Shown piece after piece: positions 34,974 through 44,060 of a stretch of 64,000 bases of DNA (position 1 is its first letter; each line of letters begins with the position of its first letter). The stretch is from Barnesiella merdipullorum. GTDB taxonomy: Bacteria; Bacteroidota; Bacteroidia; Bacteroidales; Barnesiellaceae. The stretch lies in the NCBI GenBank assembly GCA_019116365.1, contig DXBT01000032.1:124001-188000 (forward strand). The letters run 5' to 3'. The position numbers were made by a program, and so were the translations under genes. The notes under the pieces are model-generated. The model had not been told where the DNA came from and made no database searches. It worked only from the letters and a program-made list of their open reading frames with translations.

Positions 34974-35609
34974 TTATTTCTTTTGAGAGTTGTTGTCGGT
35001 TTCGTCTTTCAAAGCGGGCAATGACCAGTGGAATTTCACGGCAAGCAATCTCACGGCTACTACCGAGATACCGCAAATCGACTGGTTGGTGATGCTGTTG
35101 AATCCCATCTTTTGTCCCAGGTAAAACATGATGCCTCCCGCCACGCAGGCCAGGGCATATATATCCTTGCGGAAGAGCAGGGGCTCTTCGTTGATGAGAA
35201 TGTCGCGTATGATACTGCCTACCGAGCCGGTAATCGTACCCATGACGATGGCGACCCAAAAGGGGAATCCAAACATGAGTGTTTTTTCTACACCCACAAC
35301 GACAAACAGCGCCAACCCGATGGTATCGAAAATGAAAAACGTATTCTCGAGCTTGACCAGATACTGCTTGAATATGATTACGAATATGAGGGCTATGGCG
35401 GTGACCGTGAGGTAACTGCCATTAATCATCCAGAAGGGGGTGGCGTTGAGCAGCACGTCGCGGGTGGTACCGCCACCGATGGCAGTAACCAGTCCTACGG
35501 CGTAAGCACCGAACCAGTCGAAGCGTTTGGCAGCAGCCAGTCTAATGCCACTGATGGCAAAGGCCAGGGTTCCTACAATTTCCAGTATGGTAGCAAATGT
35601 CGTATTCAT
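34974..35609 (-). CDS. TRIC-family (UPF0126) cation channel protein
   Basis: A 211-residue protein with seven membrane segments in two repeats, each holding a glycine-rich GGGTTRDVLLN / GSVGSIIRDILIN motif (residues ~45 and ~130). Prokaryotic TRIC proteins form trimeric cation channels; the physiological ion is not certain. It is the first gene of the glycosyltransferase operon, with a -7 box (TACCTTTG) 21 bases upstream. Confidence 0.88.
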   Translation of the reverse strand: MNTTFATILEIVGTLAFAISGIRLAAAKRFDWFGAYAVGLVTAIGGGTTRDVLLNATPFWMINGSYLTVTAIALIFVIIFKQYLVKLENTFFIFDTIGLALFVVVGVEKTLMFGFPFWVAIVMGTITGSVGSIIRDILINEEPLLFRKDIYALACVAGGIMFYLGQKMGFNSITNQSICGISVVAVRLLAVKFHWSLPALKDETDNNSQKK

Positions 35610-35629
35610 GCTATATTTTTATAAGAATA

Positions 35630-35637
35630 CAAAGGTA
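35630..35637 (-). promoter_or_regulatory. -7 element of the TRIC/Gtr operon
   Basis: TACCTTTG on the minus strand, 21 bases before the ATG at 35609. A matching -33 TTTG is not evident. Confidence 0.5.
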
Positions 35638-35729
35638 CTATTTTTTGTGAGAATCGATGTGTTTTGGGCCCTCTATGTTTTTGCCGCATGAAATAAGTCG
35701 AGCGAGACCGGTTTATAAGAATAAAAGTG

Positions 35730-35737
35730 TACCTTTG
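35730..35737 (+). promoter_or_regulatory. -7 element of the GHL10 gene
   Basis: TACCTTTG, 19 bases before the ATG at 35757. It lies just inside the longer frame beginning at a GTG (35727), which is why that start is rejected. There is no clear -33 element. Confidence 0.5.
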
Positions 35738-35756
35738 CCTGTATAAAATTTTTAGC

Positions 35757-37217
35757 ATGAAAAAACGGTTGCTACTGTTTCTCTCCGTTTGTTTTGTGGG
35801 TTTTGTTCTCCAGGCCTCGTCTCCCAAATATGAGACGAGGGCGGTGTGGCTTACGACAAACTGGGGACTGGACTGGCCTTCGCGTCCGGTGCGTACACTG
35901 GCCGATGTTCGCCGACAGCAGCAAGAACTTATCGATATTCTCGACCGGTTGCAGGCTACGGGAATCAATACCGTGTTTTTTCAGGCTCGCATCAGGGGCG
36001 AGGTGTTTTATCCGTCGCAGTACGAGCCTTGGGCAACGGTATTGAGCGGTGGTCGCAATCCGGGATACGACCCGTTGGCTTTTGTTATCGACGAGTGTCA
36101 CAAACGGGCCATGGAGTGCCATGCCTGGTTGGTTACTTTCCCCGTGGGGTCGAATCGTCAGGTGAAGAGACAGGGCCGTGCATCGGTAGTGGCTCGTCAT
36201 CGTTCCTGGTGCAAACAACTCTCGGGCGAATGGTTTCTCGACCCGGGTAATCCCGAGGTGAGGAACTATTTGGTCGATGTGGTTCACGAGATCGTTTCGA
36301 AATATGATGTCGATGGTATTCATCTCGACTATGTGCGCTACCCCGACAATGCCCGCAAATTCTCCGATACCGATTCGTATCGCAAGTGGGGCAAGGAAGC
36401 CCCGTCGCTCATGAGTTGGCGAGAGGAGAATATCACGGCGACCGTCTTCTCGATTTATGACGAGGTGAAGCGATTGAAACCCTGGGTGAAGGTGAGCAGT
36501 GCTCCGTTGGGGCGTTATGCCTCGTTGCCCGGTTTTCCCGCTTCGTGGAGCTGCAAGGAGGCTGTTTCGCAGGATCCCAAACGATGGTTGCAGGAGGGGA
36601 AACACGACTTTATTGCACCCATGATGTATTTCAGGGAGGAGAATTTCTATCCCTTCCTGTACGATTGGGCCGCGTCGTGTCCGGTGGGAAGTGTGGCCAG
36701 TGGTATAGGAGTCTATCGACTCGACCGGGAGAGTGGCAACTGGTCGCTCGACGAGATCAAGCGGCAAATCGAGACTACCCGACAGGTAGGAGTGGGACAG
36801 GCCTATTTCCGTTACGGGAATCTCTATCGCCACACGGGTCTCGATCAGTGGCTCGTGGCGTGGTTCTACCGTCACCCGGCCTTGACACCACGTTGTGTGG
36901 GTGCTCCGGTTCAATCGGTCGCAGCCCCCGAGCCGTTCAGGGTCGAGACTCATGATGCCGGAGCCACTTTGTCGTGGGGGAAGGTTGACGGGGCATTTAC
37001 CTATGTCGTCTATGCTACCGACGATTCGCTGCGGGTCGAGGAGGGAGAGCAGATAGTGGCCGTGTTGCCCGGCACGGTGCATGAGTATATGGTGCCCGGT
37101 TCGTATTGTTGCTACGCAGTGGTGGCACGTGATCGATATGGCAACGAAAGTCTGCCCGTTGTGTGGATGCGTCGGCATATCGAACGGGAGAAATATGAGA
37201 TAAGACTACATGAATAA
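35757..37217 (+). CDS. Exported glycoside-hydrolase-like protein, GHL10 (DUF187) family
   Basis: A 486-residue protein with a signal peptide (MKKRLLLFLSVCFVGFVLQA) and a GHL10/YngK-type TIM-barrel domain (ETRAVWLTTNWGLDWP near residue 26, NTVFFQARIRGEVFYPS near 75, HLDYVRYPD near 195). The last ~90 residues form an Ig/FN3-like domain (GATLSWGKVDGAFTYVVYA). Relatives act on bacterial cell-wall glycans or secreted polysaccharides, but the family is poorly characterised. It abuts the manA gene, possibly overlapping it by 8 bases, though function need not be shared. Confidence 0.87.
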   Translation: MKKRLLLFLSVCFVGFVLQASSPKYETRAVWLTTNWGLDWPSRPVRTLADVRRQQQELIDILDRLQATGINTVFFQARIRGEVFYPSQYEPWATVLSGGRNPGYDPLAFVIDECHKRAMECHAWLVTFPVGSNRQVKRQGRASVVARHRSWCKQLSGEWFLDPGNPEVRNYLVDVVHEIVSKYDVDGIHLDYVRYPDNARKFSDTDSYRKWGKEAPSLMSWREENITATVFSIYDEVKRLKPWVKVSSAPLGRYASLPGFPASWSCKEAVSQDPKRWLQEGKHDFIAPMMYFREENFYPFLYDWAASCPVGSVASGIGVYRLDRESGNWSLDEIKRQIETTRQVGVGQAYFRYGNLYRHTGLDQWLVAWFYRHPALTPRCVGAPVQSVAAPEPFRVETHDAGATLSWGKVDGAFTYVVYATDDSLRVEEGEQIVAVLPGTVHEYMVPGSYCCYAVVARDRYGNESLPVVWMRRHIEREKYEIRLHE

Positions 37218-37236
37218 CATAAAACAAGAAAAAGCT

Positions 37237-38217
37237 ATGTATCCTTTGAAATTTGAAGACATCCTCCGCCCTATGATTTGGGGAGGAGAAGAGATTAGCC
37301 GGTTCAAGCAGTTGCCAGAGATTCATCCCGGTATCGGCGAGAGTTGGGAGATATCTCAGGTAGGTGAGCGTATATCGATAGTCAGCGAAGGAGCCGACAA
37401 GGGCAAGACCATTACCGAGTTGGTGAAGCGCGACGGAGCCGCTTTGGTGGGCAAGCATGTGGCCGCCCGTTATGGCGAGCAGTTCCCGTTGTTGATTAAG
37501 TTTATCGATGCCCACGACAACCTCTCTATTCAGGTACACCCCAACGACGAGGTGGCCATGGCTCGTCATAACTCATTCGGTAAGACCGAGATGTGGTATG
37601 TTATCGATGCCAAACCGGGTTCGGGGCTTTACTCGGGATTTTCTCAACAGATTACCCCCGAAGAGTATGTCGAGCGTATCAAAAACAACACCATCACCGA
37701 TGTGTTGCAATTCCACGAAGTGAAGAGCGGCGATGTGTTCTTCTTGCCGGCCGGTCGTATCCACGCCATCTGCGAGGGTATCTTGATTGCCGAGATTCAG
37801 CAGAGTTCCGATATTACCTACCGCATTTATGATTATGACCGTCGCGATGCTCAAGGTAATCCCCGCCAGTTGCACATCGAGCAGTCGATAGCCGCTGTCG
37901 ATTTCAAGATGTATGATAACCTGCGCACCCAATATGTAGCTCGCAATAACGATGCCGTCAACTTGGTAACGTGTCCCTATTTCGAGACCAACCTGATTGA
38001 AGTTGACCAAAGTGTGAAGCGCCCTGTGGCTGCACACGATTCGTTTGTAATTTATATGTGCATGGGGGGTAAGGTTCGCCTGACCGATAACAACGGCTAC
38101 ACCATCACACTGCACCAGGGCCAGACGGCTTTGATTCCTGCCGCTCTCGAGAGCGTGACCATCGAGGCCGAGACTCCTGCCAAGATGCTCGAGTGTTATA
38201 TTCCGGCTCAGAAGTGA
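37237..38217 (+). CDS. manA: Mannose-6-phosphate isomerase, class I
   Basis: A 326-residue cupin-type enzyme that interconverts mannose-6-phosphate and fructose-6-phosphate and so links mannose to glycolysis and GDP-sugar synthesis. Zinc-site motifs are visible: QVHPND near residue 97, KTEMWYV near 113 and HAICEG near 177. The start at 37237 (MYPLKFEDIL) fits the family; the frame also opens at 37210, overlapping the GHL10 gene by 8 bases. It is followed by a strong terminator. Confidence 0.92.
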   Translation: MYPLKFEDILRPMIWGGEEISRFKQLPEIHPGIGESWEISQVGERISIVSEGADKGKTITELVKRDGAALVGKHVAARYGEQFPLLIKFIDAHDNLSIQVHPNDEVAMARHNSFGKTEMWYVIDAKPGSGLYSGFSQQITPEEYVERIKNNTITDVLQFHEVKSGDVFFLPAGRIHAICEGILIAEIQQSSDITYRIYDYDRRDAQGNPRQLHIEQSIAAVDFKMYDNLRTQYVARNNDAVNLVTCPYFETNLIEVDQSVKRPVAAHDSFVIYMCMGGKVRLTDNNGYTITLHQGQTALIPAALESVTIEAETPAKMLECYIPAQK

Positions 38218-38234
38218 ACCGTGGAGAGTAGATA

Positions 38235-38276
38235 AGAAAAGAGTAGCCGGGAAATTATTCCCGGCTACTCTTTTCT
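38235..38276. terminator. Bidirectional terminator after manA
   Basis: An 18-bp perfect stem (38235-38252 with 38259-38276) with a 6-base loop. A-rich and T-rich flanks are included, so it can stop both manA (+) and nth (-). Confidence 0.85.
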
Positions 38277-38318
38277 ATATCATAAGTCTTAGTTTCTTTG
38301 ATGGCCAGAGGTTGAGGT

Positions 38319-38975
38319 TTACTCCTCGCTCTTTGTCTTCCCGGAGCGGTTGTAGAATTTGCAATATTCGCGTATTCCACACTCCAGACAATTGGGCTTG
38401 CGAGCCGTGCACACGTACCGTCCATGCAGGATGAGCCAATGGTGAGCGATAGGTAGCAAGTGTCCCGGTATGTTCTTGACCAAAGTCTTCTCGGTCTCGA
38501 GCGGAGTCTTTGAATTATTGGTAAGTCCTATGCGGTTGGAGACTCTGAATACATGGGTATCGACAGCCATGGCCTCTTTGTGAAAGACAACCGATGCAAC
38601 TACATTGGCGGTCTTGCGCCCCACGCCGGGCAGCTTTTGCAGCTCGTTTACCTCAGAGGGGACTACGCCGCCAAACTCTTCGACGAGAGTGCGGGCCATG
38701 CCCACCAAATGTTTCGACTTGTTGTTGGGGTATGACACGCTTTTGACATAGGGGAAGACCTCTTCGGGGGTGGCTTGGGCCATCGCCTGGGGAGTTGGGA
38801 AGGCCTCGAAGAGAGCCGGAGTCACCATATTTACCCGTTTGTCGGTACATTGCGCCGAGAGAATCACAGCAACAAGCAGCTGAAACGGGTCGTGATAGTG
38901 CAGTTCGGTTTCGGCAACCGGTCGGTTCTCTTGAAACCACTTGATCACTCCTTCGTATCGTTCCTTTGTAGTCAT
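38319..38975 (-). CDS. nth: Endonuclease III (DNA glycosylase/AP lyase)
   Basis: A 218-residue base-excision-repair enzyme. It has the helix-hairpin-helix LPGVGRKTANVVASVVF (~112-128) with the catalytic Lys, the conserved Asp in VDTHVFRVSNR, and the C-terminal 4Fe-4S cluster CxxxxxxCxxCxxxxxC (CTARKPNCLECGIREYC). The 98-bp gap between it and pheS shows no clear promoter. Confidence 0.95.
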   Translation of the reverse strand: MTTKERYEGVIKWFQENRPVAETELHYHDPFQLLVAVILSAQCTDKRVNMVTPALFEAFPTPQAMAQATPEEVFPYVKSVSYPNNKSKHLVGMARTLVEEFGGVVPSEVNELQKLPGVGRKTANVVASVVFHKEAMAVDTHVFRVSNRIGLTNNSKTPLETEKTLVKNIPGHLLPIAHHWLILHGRYVCTARKPNCLECGIREYCKFYNRSGKTKSEE

Positions 38976-39073
38976 AGCGCTATACTTGATTTATCATGAG
39001 ATGATGCAGAACCCCTTGCGCGTGTTTGCTACATGCTGGCGGTTTCTGCTTGCACTCCTTGTAATATCGACGG

Positions 39074-40093
39074 TTAATGGGCCGACTGGAACTCCTCGAG
39101 GAAACGCACATCGTTCTCGGAGAACATGCGCAAGTCTTTTACTTTGTATTTGAGGTTGGTAATACGTTCGATACCCATACCCAAGGCATAACCGCTATAT
39201 ACTTTGCTGTCGATGCCACAGGCGTCAAGTACATTGGGATCGACCATGCCGCAGCCCAGAATCTCTACCCAGCCGGTGTGCTTGCAGAAGGCGCAGCCTT
39301 TACCCCCGCAAATGTTGCACGAGATATCCATCTCGGCCGAAGGCTCGGTGAAGGGGAAGTAGGAGGGGCGGAGCCGTATTTGGGTTTCGTTGCCAAACAT
39401 CTCCTTGGCAAAGTAGAGAAGTGCCTGTTTCAAATCGGCAAACGATACATTCTTGTCGATGTAGAGAGCCTCTACCTGGTGGAAGAAACAGTGTGCCCGG
39501 TACGATATGGCCTCGTTACGATATACGCGCCCCGGGCAGATGATGCGGATAGGGGGCTGTGCATGCTCCATCGTGCGGGTCTGTACCGACGAAGTGTGGG
39601 TGCGCAGCAGAATATCGGGCGACCGCTGGATGAAGAAGGTGTCTTGCATATCGCGGGCGGGGTGATCTTCGGCAAAGTTCAACGCCGAGAATACGTGCCA
39701 GTCGTCTTCAATCTCGGGACCCTCGGCAATCGAGAAACCCAACCGGCCAAAGATGTCGCAAATTTCGTTCTTTACCAAAGAGAGCGGATGTCTCGAACCC
39801 AGCGGAATGGGATAGGCCGTACGGGTGAGGTCGATATTTTGCTCGTCGGAGTGAGTCTCTTCAAACTCGCTTTTCAACTCGTTGAGTTTTTCGAGAGCCC
39901 GTTCTTTCAGTTCGTTCAATTGCTTGCCCATTTCACGTTTCTGGTCGGCAGCCACATTTCTGAAGTCGTTGAAAAGTTGCGAAATCTCTCCCTTTTTGCT
40001 GAGGTATTTTATACGAATAGCCTCTAAATCTTCTGATTTAGAAACTTTTAATGCTTCGATTTCTTCTCTGATACGTTGGATTTTTTCAATCAT
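39074..40093 (-). CDS. pheS: Phenylalanine--tRNA ligase alpha subunit
   Basis: A 339-residue class II synthetase alpha subunit. An N-terminal coiled coil (~1-90) is followed by the catalytic core with motif 2 (ICPGRVYRNEAISYRAHCFFHQVE) and the C-terminal motif 3 (YSGYALGMGIERITNLKY). The start at 40093 (MIEKIQRIRE) is chosen because the longer frame would overlap the -7 box at 40121-40128. pheT is not in the window. Confidence 0.95.
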   Translation of the reverse strand: MIEKIQRIREEIEALKVSKSEDLEAIRIKYLSKKGEISQLFNDFRNVAADQKREMGKQLNELKERALEKLNELKSEFEETHSDEQNIDLTRTAYPIPLGSRHPLSLVKNEICDIFGRLGFSIAEGPEIEDDWHVFSALNFAEDHPARDMQDTFFIQRSPDILLRTHTSSVQTRTMEHAQPPIRIICPGRVYRNEAISYRAHCFFHQVEALYIDKNVSFADLKQALLYFAKEMFGNETQIRLRPSYFPFTEPSAEMDISCNICGGKGCAFCKHTGWVEILGCGMVDPNVLDACGIDSKVYSGYALGMGIERITNLKYKVKDLRMFSENDVRFLEEFQSAH

Positions 40094-40120
40094 ACCTGTG
40101 TACTTCTTAGATTCAAAATG

Positions 40121-40128
40121 CAAATTTA
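40121..40128 (-). promoter_or_regulatory. -7 element of pheS
   Basis: TAAATTTG on the minus strand, 27 bases before the ATG at 40093. No good -33 element is seen. Confidence 0.4.
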
Positions 40129-40225
40129 ATAATAAATGATGTCTTGCCGGGTGGATTTGGTCGAAATATTTTTGGCTTACGTCTAAAAAAAGAGGTTTAG
40201 CGATGAAGAAATCGACCTTTATTAC

Positions 40226-40233
40226 TACTTTTG
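40226..40233 (+). promoter_or_regulatory. -7 element of tilS
   Basis: TACTTTTG, 25 bases before the ATG at 40259. No good -33 element is seen. Confidence 0.4.
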
Positions 40234-40258
40234 TTTTACTTTTTCAAGGTAAGTCTCT

Positions 40259-41608
40259 ATGCTAAAACTTCCGTTCCTGCAACAGATTGAGTCGTTTATT
40301 GCCGATAACCACCTGTTGGACAAGTCGGCCCCCGTTGTCGTGGGTATAAGCGGCGGAGCCGATTCGGTGGCGCTGCTTCATGTGCTCACCCGGCTGGGCT
40401 ATGCGTGTATCGCCTGCCATTGCAATTTCAATCTGAGGGGCGACGAGTCGCTGCGAGACCGCAATTTTACCTGCGAGATTGCGCGGCAGTGGGGGATACC
40501 TTTCGACGAAGTCTCGTTCGATACAGAACCGTATGCCCGGGAAAACGGTCTGTCCATCGAGATGGCTTGCCGCCGATTGCGCTACGACTGGTTCGAAGAA
40601 AAGCGCTTGCAATATGGGGCTCAGGCAATTGCCGTGGCCCATCATCGCGATGACAGCGTAGAGACTTTGCTATTGAATCTGGTGCGGGGAACAGGCATTG
40701 CCGGACTCACGTCAATGCGTCCTCGTAACGGTTTTGTGGTGCGTCCCTTTCTGCCGGTCTCGAGGCAGGAAATAGAGCAATACCTCTCGGATCAGAAGCT
40801 TTCGCACGTGGTCGATCATACCAATCTCGAGGCAATTTATGTGCGGAATAAAATCAGGCTCGAGGTGCTGCCGTTGCTTCGTACGATCAACCCCTCGGCC
40901 GACCGTTCCATCTATGCCACCATGCAGAATTTGAGAGAGGTGGAGCGTGTTTATCGCCAGGCTATCGAGCAAGAGCAGCGCGAGGTGTTGGTCGCTGAAG
41001 GAGCCCAAGTGCGTATCCCCATTGATCGACTTAGGGCGCTCCCGTCGCCGCGGGCCTTTTTGTTTGAATTGCTTTCGCCTCATGGTTTTGTACCCGACCA
41101 GATCGACGAGATATTGACCGCTTGTGACGGTGAGTCGGGCCGAGTGTTTCTGGTTCCCGGGCAACGTGTCGTAAAAGACCGCGATGCGTTGATATGGGTG
41201 CAGCAGGAGGCCGACTTGTCGGCCGACGATGTAGTGGTCACTATTGCATCGGCCCGGGATGCCGAGGCGTTTTTGGAAGGACGCTTGTCGTATCGTTGTG
41301 TGAGTAGCGAATCGTATGAGGTACCTCGAGACAAGGCTTATGCCTCTTTCGACCTGGACAAGATTACATTCCCGCTTACTGTTCGCCGATGGCGCATAGG
41401 AGATCGTTTCCGGCCATTCGGCATGAAGGGGAGCCGCAAGTTGAGCGATTATTTTGCCGACCGCAAATATTCCTTAATCGATAAATCCAATGCTCTGTTG
41501 CTGTGTTCGGGCGATACGATTCTGTGGATCTTGGGTGAGCGAACAGCCGATGGATACCGGGTTACACCCGATACGAAAAGAATTATCGAATTTAATTATA
41601 AAAAATAG
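40259..41608 (+). CDS. tilS: tRNA(Ile)-lysidine synthetase
   Basis: A 449-residue enzyme that converts C34 of the tRNA-Ile CAU anticodon to lysidine. The ATP-binding PP-loop SGGADS is at 31-36. The N-terminal nucleotide-binding domain runs to ~220, followed by a TilS middle domain and the C-terminal TilS-C domain (LTVRRWRIGDRFRPFGMKGSRKLSDYF, ~375-400). The length is normal for Bacteroidota. Confidence 0.95.
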   Translation: MLKLPFLQQIESFIADNHLLDKSAPVVVGISGGADSVALLHVLTRLGYACIACHCNFNLRGDESLRDRNFTCEIARQWGIPFDEVSFDTEPYARENGLSIEMACRRLRYDWFEEKRLQYGAQAIAVAHHRDDSVETLLLNLVRGTGIAGLTSMRPRNGFVVRPFLPVSRQEIEQYLSDQKLSHVVDHTNLEAIYVRNKIRLEVLPLLRTINPSADRSIYATMQNLREVERVYRQAIEQEQREVLVAEGAQVRIPIDRLRALPSPRAFLFELLSPHGFVPDQIDEILTACDGESGRVFLVPGQRVVKDRDALIWVQQEADLSADDVVVTIASARDAEAFLEGRLSYRCVSSESYEVPRDKAYASFDLDKITFPLTVRRWRIGDRFRPFGMKGSRKLSDYFADRKYSLIDKSNALLLCSGDTILWILGERTADGYRVTPDTKRIIEFNYKK

Positions 41609-41660
41609 TTAAAATACAAACTTAATTTTACAATCCTTGTTTTGTTTGGTAAATCAGCCG

Positions 41661-41735
41661 TATATTTGTTCACTGAATTGCGTAGTGAAAATTCTGTACG
41701 CAGCATAATTCAAGCAAATCCAATAGATATATTTG
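41661..41735 (+). promoter_or_regulatory. rho promoter region with two -7 boxes
   Basis: TATATTTG at 41661-41668 has a TTG 21 bases upstream (41637-41639). A second TATATTTG at 41728-41735 has no -33 partner. The leader would be about 140 nt from the first box or about 75 nt from the second, long compared with the ~20-nt leaders elsewhere in this window. Confidence 0.5.
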
Positions 41736-41814
41736 TTTTTTCGGCCGGTATGTATCTAGGGCATACAGGGTGCGTCGATAAATATAAAGTGTAAATCATA
41801 TTTATTTACTATTC

Positions 41815-43905
41815 ATGTATAATATTTTAGAATTAAGCGCTAAGACTCTTGACCAGTTAAAAGCGATAGCCACCGAGATGGGTATTCAGAAAATTGACAG
41901 CTCTGAAAAGGAAGATCTTGTCTATAAGATTCTGGATCAGCAGGCTATCGACATGGCCAGTAAAGCTGCAGCCAATCCTCCTGCTCCTAAGAAAAGAGGG
42001 CCTAAACCTAAAAAGAATAAAGAAAAGACAGCCTCCGACAAACCGAAGGAGACCGAAAATAAACCCGATGCAGAACCGGCTGATGCCGCTGCCGCAACGG
42101 ACTCGAGCAATGCGAATGAACCGAAGAAAAGAGGTCGGAAAAAGAAAAACGAAACCAAGGGTAACAGCACGCCCGAGAAAACAGCCGAACCTGTTGAGAC
42201 TCCCGATTTGAAAGAGATATCGGCTATTATCGAAGAGACGGGCCTGGCTTCTCATCCTGCTCTGAAAGAACCTGTGGCCGAGCTGTTTGAAAATTTGAAA
42301 GAGAATACAGCGCCTGTGGTAGAACATACTCCGGCAGCTGAAACACCCGAGGCTCAACCTCAACAACCTCAAGCAATGGGTGGGCAGACCAAGCAGCGTA
42401 AACGGATTCAGAAGAAAGCCGTTCTCGTAGAGTCGGCCAGCGACGCCCAACCGCAGCAACCTGCACTCCCCTTGACTTCACAGTCTGTCGAGGCTCAACC
42501 TCAAAGCGACAATAAATCTGCCGAGGAGCAACCGCAACAACCGGTTCAACCCCAACCGATACAACAGCAACAGCCCCAACAACAGCCTCAGCAACACCAG
42601 CAGTCGTCGCAACTGCCTCCGTTGCAACCTTCGTCGCTGCAAACATTCTTCCCGCACAGCGAAAAACAACGGTTCGTTCCCCGTGGACAACGTACTTTCG
42701 TACCTCAGAACCGCATCAATAATCCCAACAACAATCAAAACCAGCAACCTGCTCCCGAGCCGAAACCGGTCGAAAAGCCTTATGATTTCGACGGTATTCT
42801 CACTGGCGTAGGTGTGTTGGAGATGATGCCCGACGGGTACGGATTCCTCCGTTCGTCGGATTATAACTACCTCACGTCGCCCGACGATGTATATGTATCG
42901 CAGTCGCAAATCAAGCTGTTTGGCTTGAAGACGGGCGATGTAGTCGAGGGGCCCATCCGCCCGCCCAAGGAGGGTGAGAAGTATTTCCCGTTGGTGAAGG
43001 TCGAGAAAATCAACGGTCGCACGCCCGAGTATGTGCGTGACCGGGTTCCGTTCGATCACTTGACTCCGCTTTTCCCCGATGAGAAATTCGACTTGACCAG
43101 CGGTAAGTATTGCAACCTATCGACCCGTGTGGTTGATATGTTTTCGCCCATTGGCAAAGGTCAGCGTGGCTTGATCGTAGCTCCCCCGAAAACCGGTAAA
43201 ACGGTATTGCTGAAAGATATTGCCAACGCTATCTCGGAGAATCACCCCGAGGTCTATATGATTATCCTTCTCATCGACGAGCGTCCCGAGGAGGTAACCG
43301 ATATGGCTCGCAGTGTGAAGGCCGAAGTTATTTCCTCGACTTTCGACGAACCTGCCGAGCGTCATGTGAAAGTGGCCAGCATCGTGCTGGAGAAAGCCAA
43401 ACGTATGGTTGAATGTGGTCACGACGTAGTGATTCTGCTCGACTCCATTACTCGTCTGGCTCGGGCTTACAACACGGTATCGCCTGCATCGGGCAAGGTG
43501 CTTTCGGGTGGTGTCGATGCCAACGCCCTGCACAAGCCCAAACGCTTCTTTGGTGCAGCCCGTAATATCGAGAATGGCGGTAGCCTCACGATTATCGCTA
43601 CGGCCTTGACAGAGACGGGCTCGAAGATGGACGAGGTGATTTTCGAAGAGTTCAAGGGAACCGGCAACATGGAGTTGCAACTCGACCGGAAACTCTCCAA
43701 CAAGCGCATCTTCCCGGCTGTCGATATTACGGCTTCGAGTACTCGTCGCGACGACCTGCTATTGCCTAAAGATACGCTCAACCGCATGTGGATATTACGC
43801 CGCTATCTATCGGATATGAACTCGATCGAGGCTATGGAATTCATGAGAGACCGCATGGAACGTACCTCGTCGAACGAGGAACTGTTGCTGTCGATGAACG
43901 ACTAA
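41815..43905 (+). CDS. rho: Transcription termination factor Rho with long disordered insertion
   Basis: A 696-residue Rho, against 419 in E. coli. Residues 1-48 are the start of the Rho N-terminal helical bundle. Residues ~50-320 are a low-complexity insertion, first Lys/Pro/Ala/Glu-rich (PKKRGPKPKKNKEK) and then Gln/Pro-rich between ~180 and 275 (for example QPIQQQQPQQQPQQHQQ). The cold-shock-like RNA-binding domain is ~326-400, Walker A APPKTGKT at 456-463, Walker B in VVILLDS (538-544), the Q-loop GKVLSGGVDAN at 560-570, and the R-loop region ~602-625. It unwinds RNA from polymerase to end transcription. Reports on Bacteroides thetaiotaomicron Rho link such an insertion to phase separation. 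Confidence 0.96.
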   Translation: MYNILELSAKTLDQLKAIATEMGIQKIDSSEKEDLVYKILDQQAIDMASKAAANPPAPKKRGPKPKKNKEKTASDKPKETENKPDAEPADAAAATDSSNANEPKKRGRKKKNETKGNSTPEKTAEPVETPDLKEISAIIEETGLASHPALKEPVAELFENLKENTAPVVEHTPAAETPEAQPQQPQAMGGQTKQRKRIQKKAVLVESASDAQPQQPALPLTSQSVEAQPQSDNKSAEEQPQQPVQPQPIQQQQPQQQPQQHQQSSQLPPLQPSSLQTFFPHSEKQRFVPRGQRTFVPQNRINNPNNNQNQQPAPEPKPVEKPYDFDGILTGVGVLEMMPDGYGFLRSSDYNYLTSPDDVYVSQSQIKLFGLKTGDVVEGPIRPPKEGEKYFPLVKVEKINGRTPEYVRDRVPFDHLTPLFPDEKFDLTSGKYCNLSTRVVDMFSPIGKGQRGLIVAPPKTGKTVLLKDIANAISENHPEVYMIILLIDERPEEVTDMARSVKAEVISSTFDEPAERHVKVASIVLEKAKRMVECGHDVVILLDSITRLARAYNTVSPASGKVLSGGVDANALHKPKRFFGAARNIENGGSLTIIATALTETGSKMDEVIFEEFKGTGNMELQLDRKLSNKRIFPAVDITASSTRRDDLLLPKDTLNRMWILRRYLSDMNSIEAMEFMRDRMERTSSNEELLLSMND

Positions 43906-43947
43906 TCTGTTTTGAGAGGGGCGAGTTCTCTCTCTTATCGAATATTG

Positions 43948-43990
43948 AACCCCGGGAGCAGAAGAGAAAAGCTCTCGGGGTTTATTTTTA
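43948..43990 (+). terminator. Rho-independent terminator of rho
   Basis: A 12-bp stem (43948-43959 with 43971-43982, one G-T pair) followed by TTATTTTTATT, 43 bases past the rho stop. Confidence 0.82.
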
Positions 43991-44029
43991 TTAAAGGTTG
44001 GCAGGATACAAAACCAGCGATAAAATAGC

Positions 44030-44037
44030 TACCTTTG
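44030..44037 (+). promoter_or_regulatory. -7 element of ybaK
   Basis: TACCTTTG, 23 bases before the ATG at 44061. No -33 element at the expected distance. Confidence 0.45.
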
Positions 44038-44060
44038 CTCCCCGTTAGGAGATGTGACTT

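Noticed and set aside
35727..35756. GTG start for the GHL10 gene
   Set aside because: The upstream extension overlaps the -7 box and would spoil the signal peptide; ATG at 35757 is used.
42227..42646. 140-residue frame opposite the Gln/Pro-rich part of rho
   Set aside because: Low-complexity antisense frame produced by the CAA/CAG repeats.
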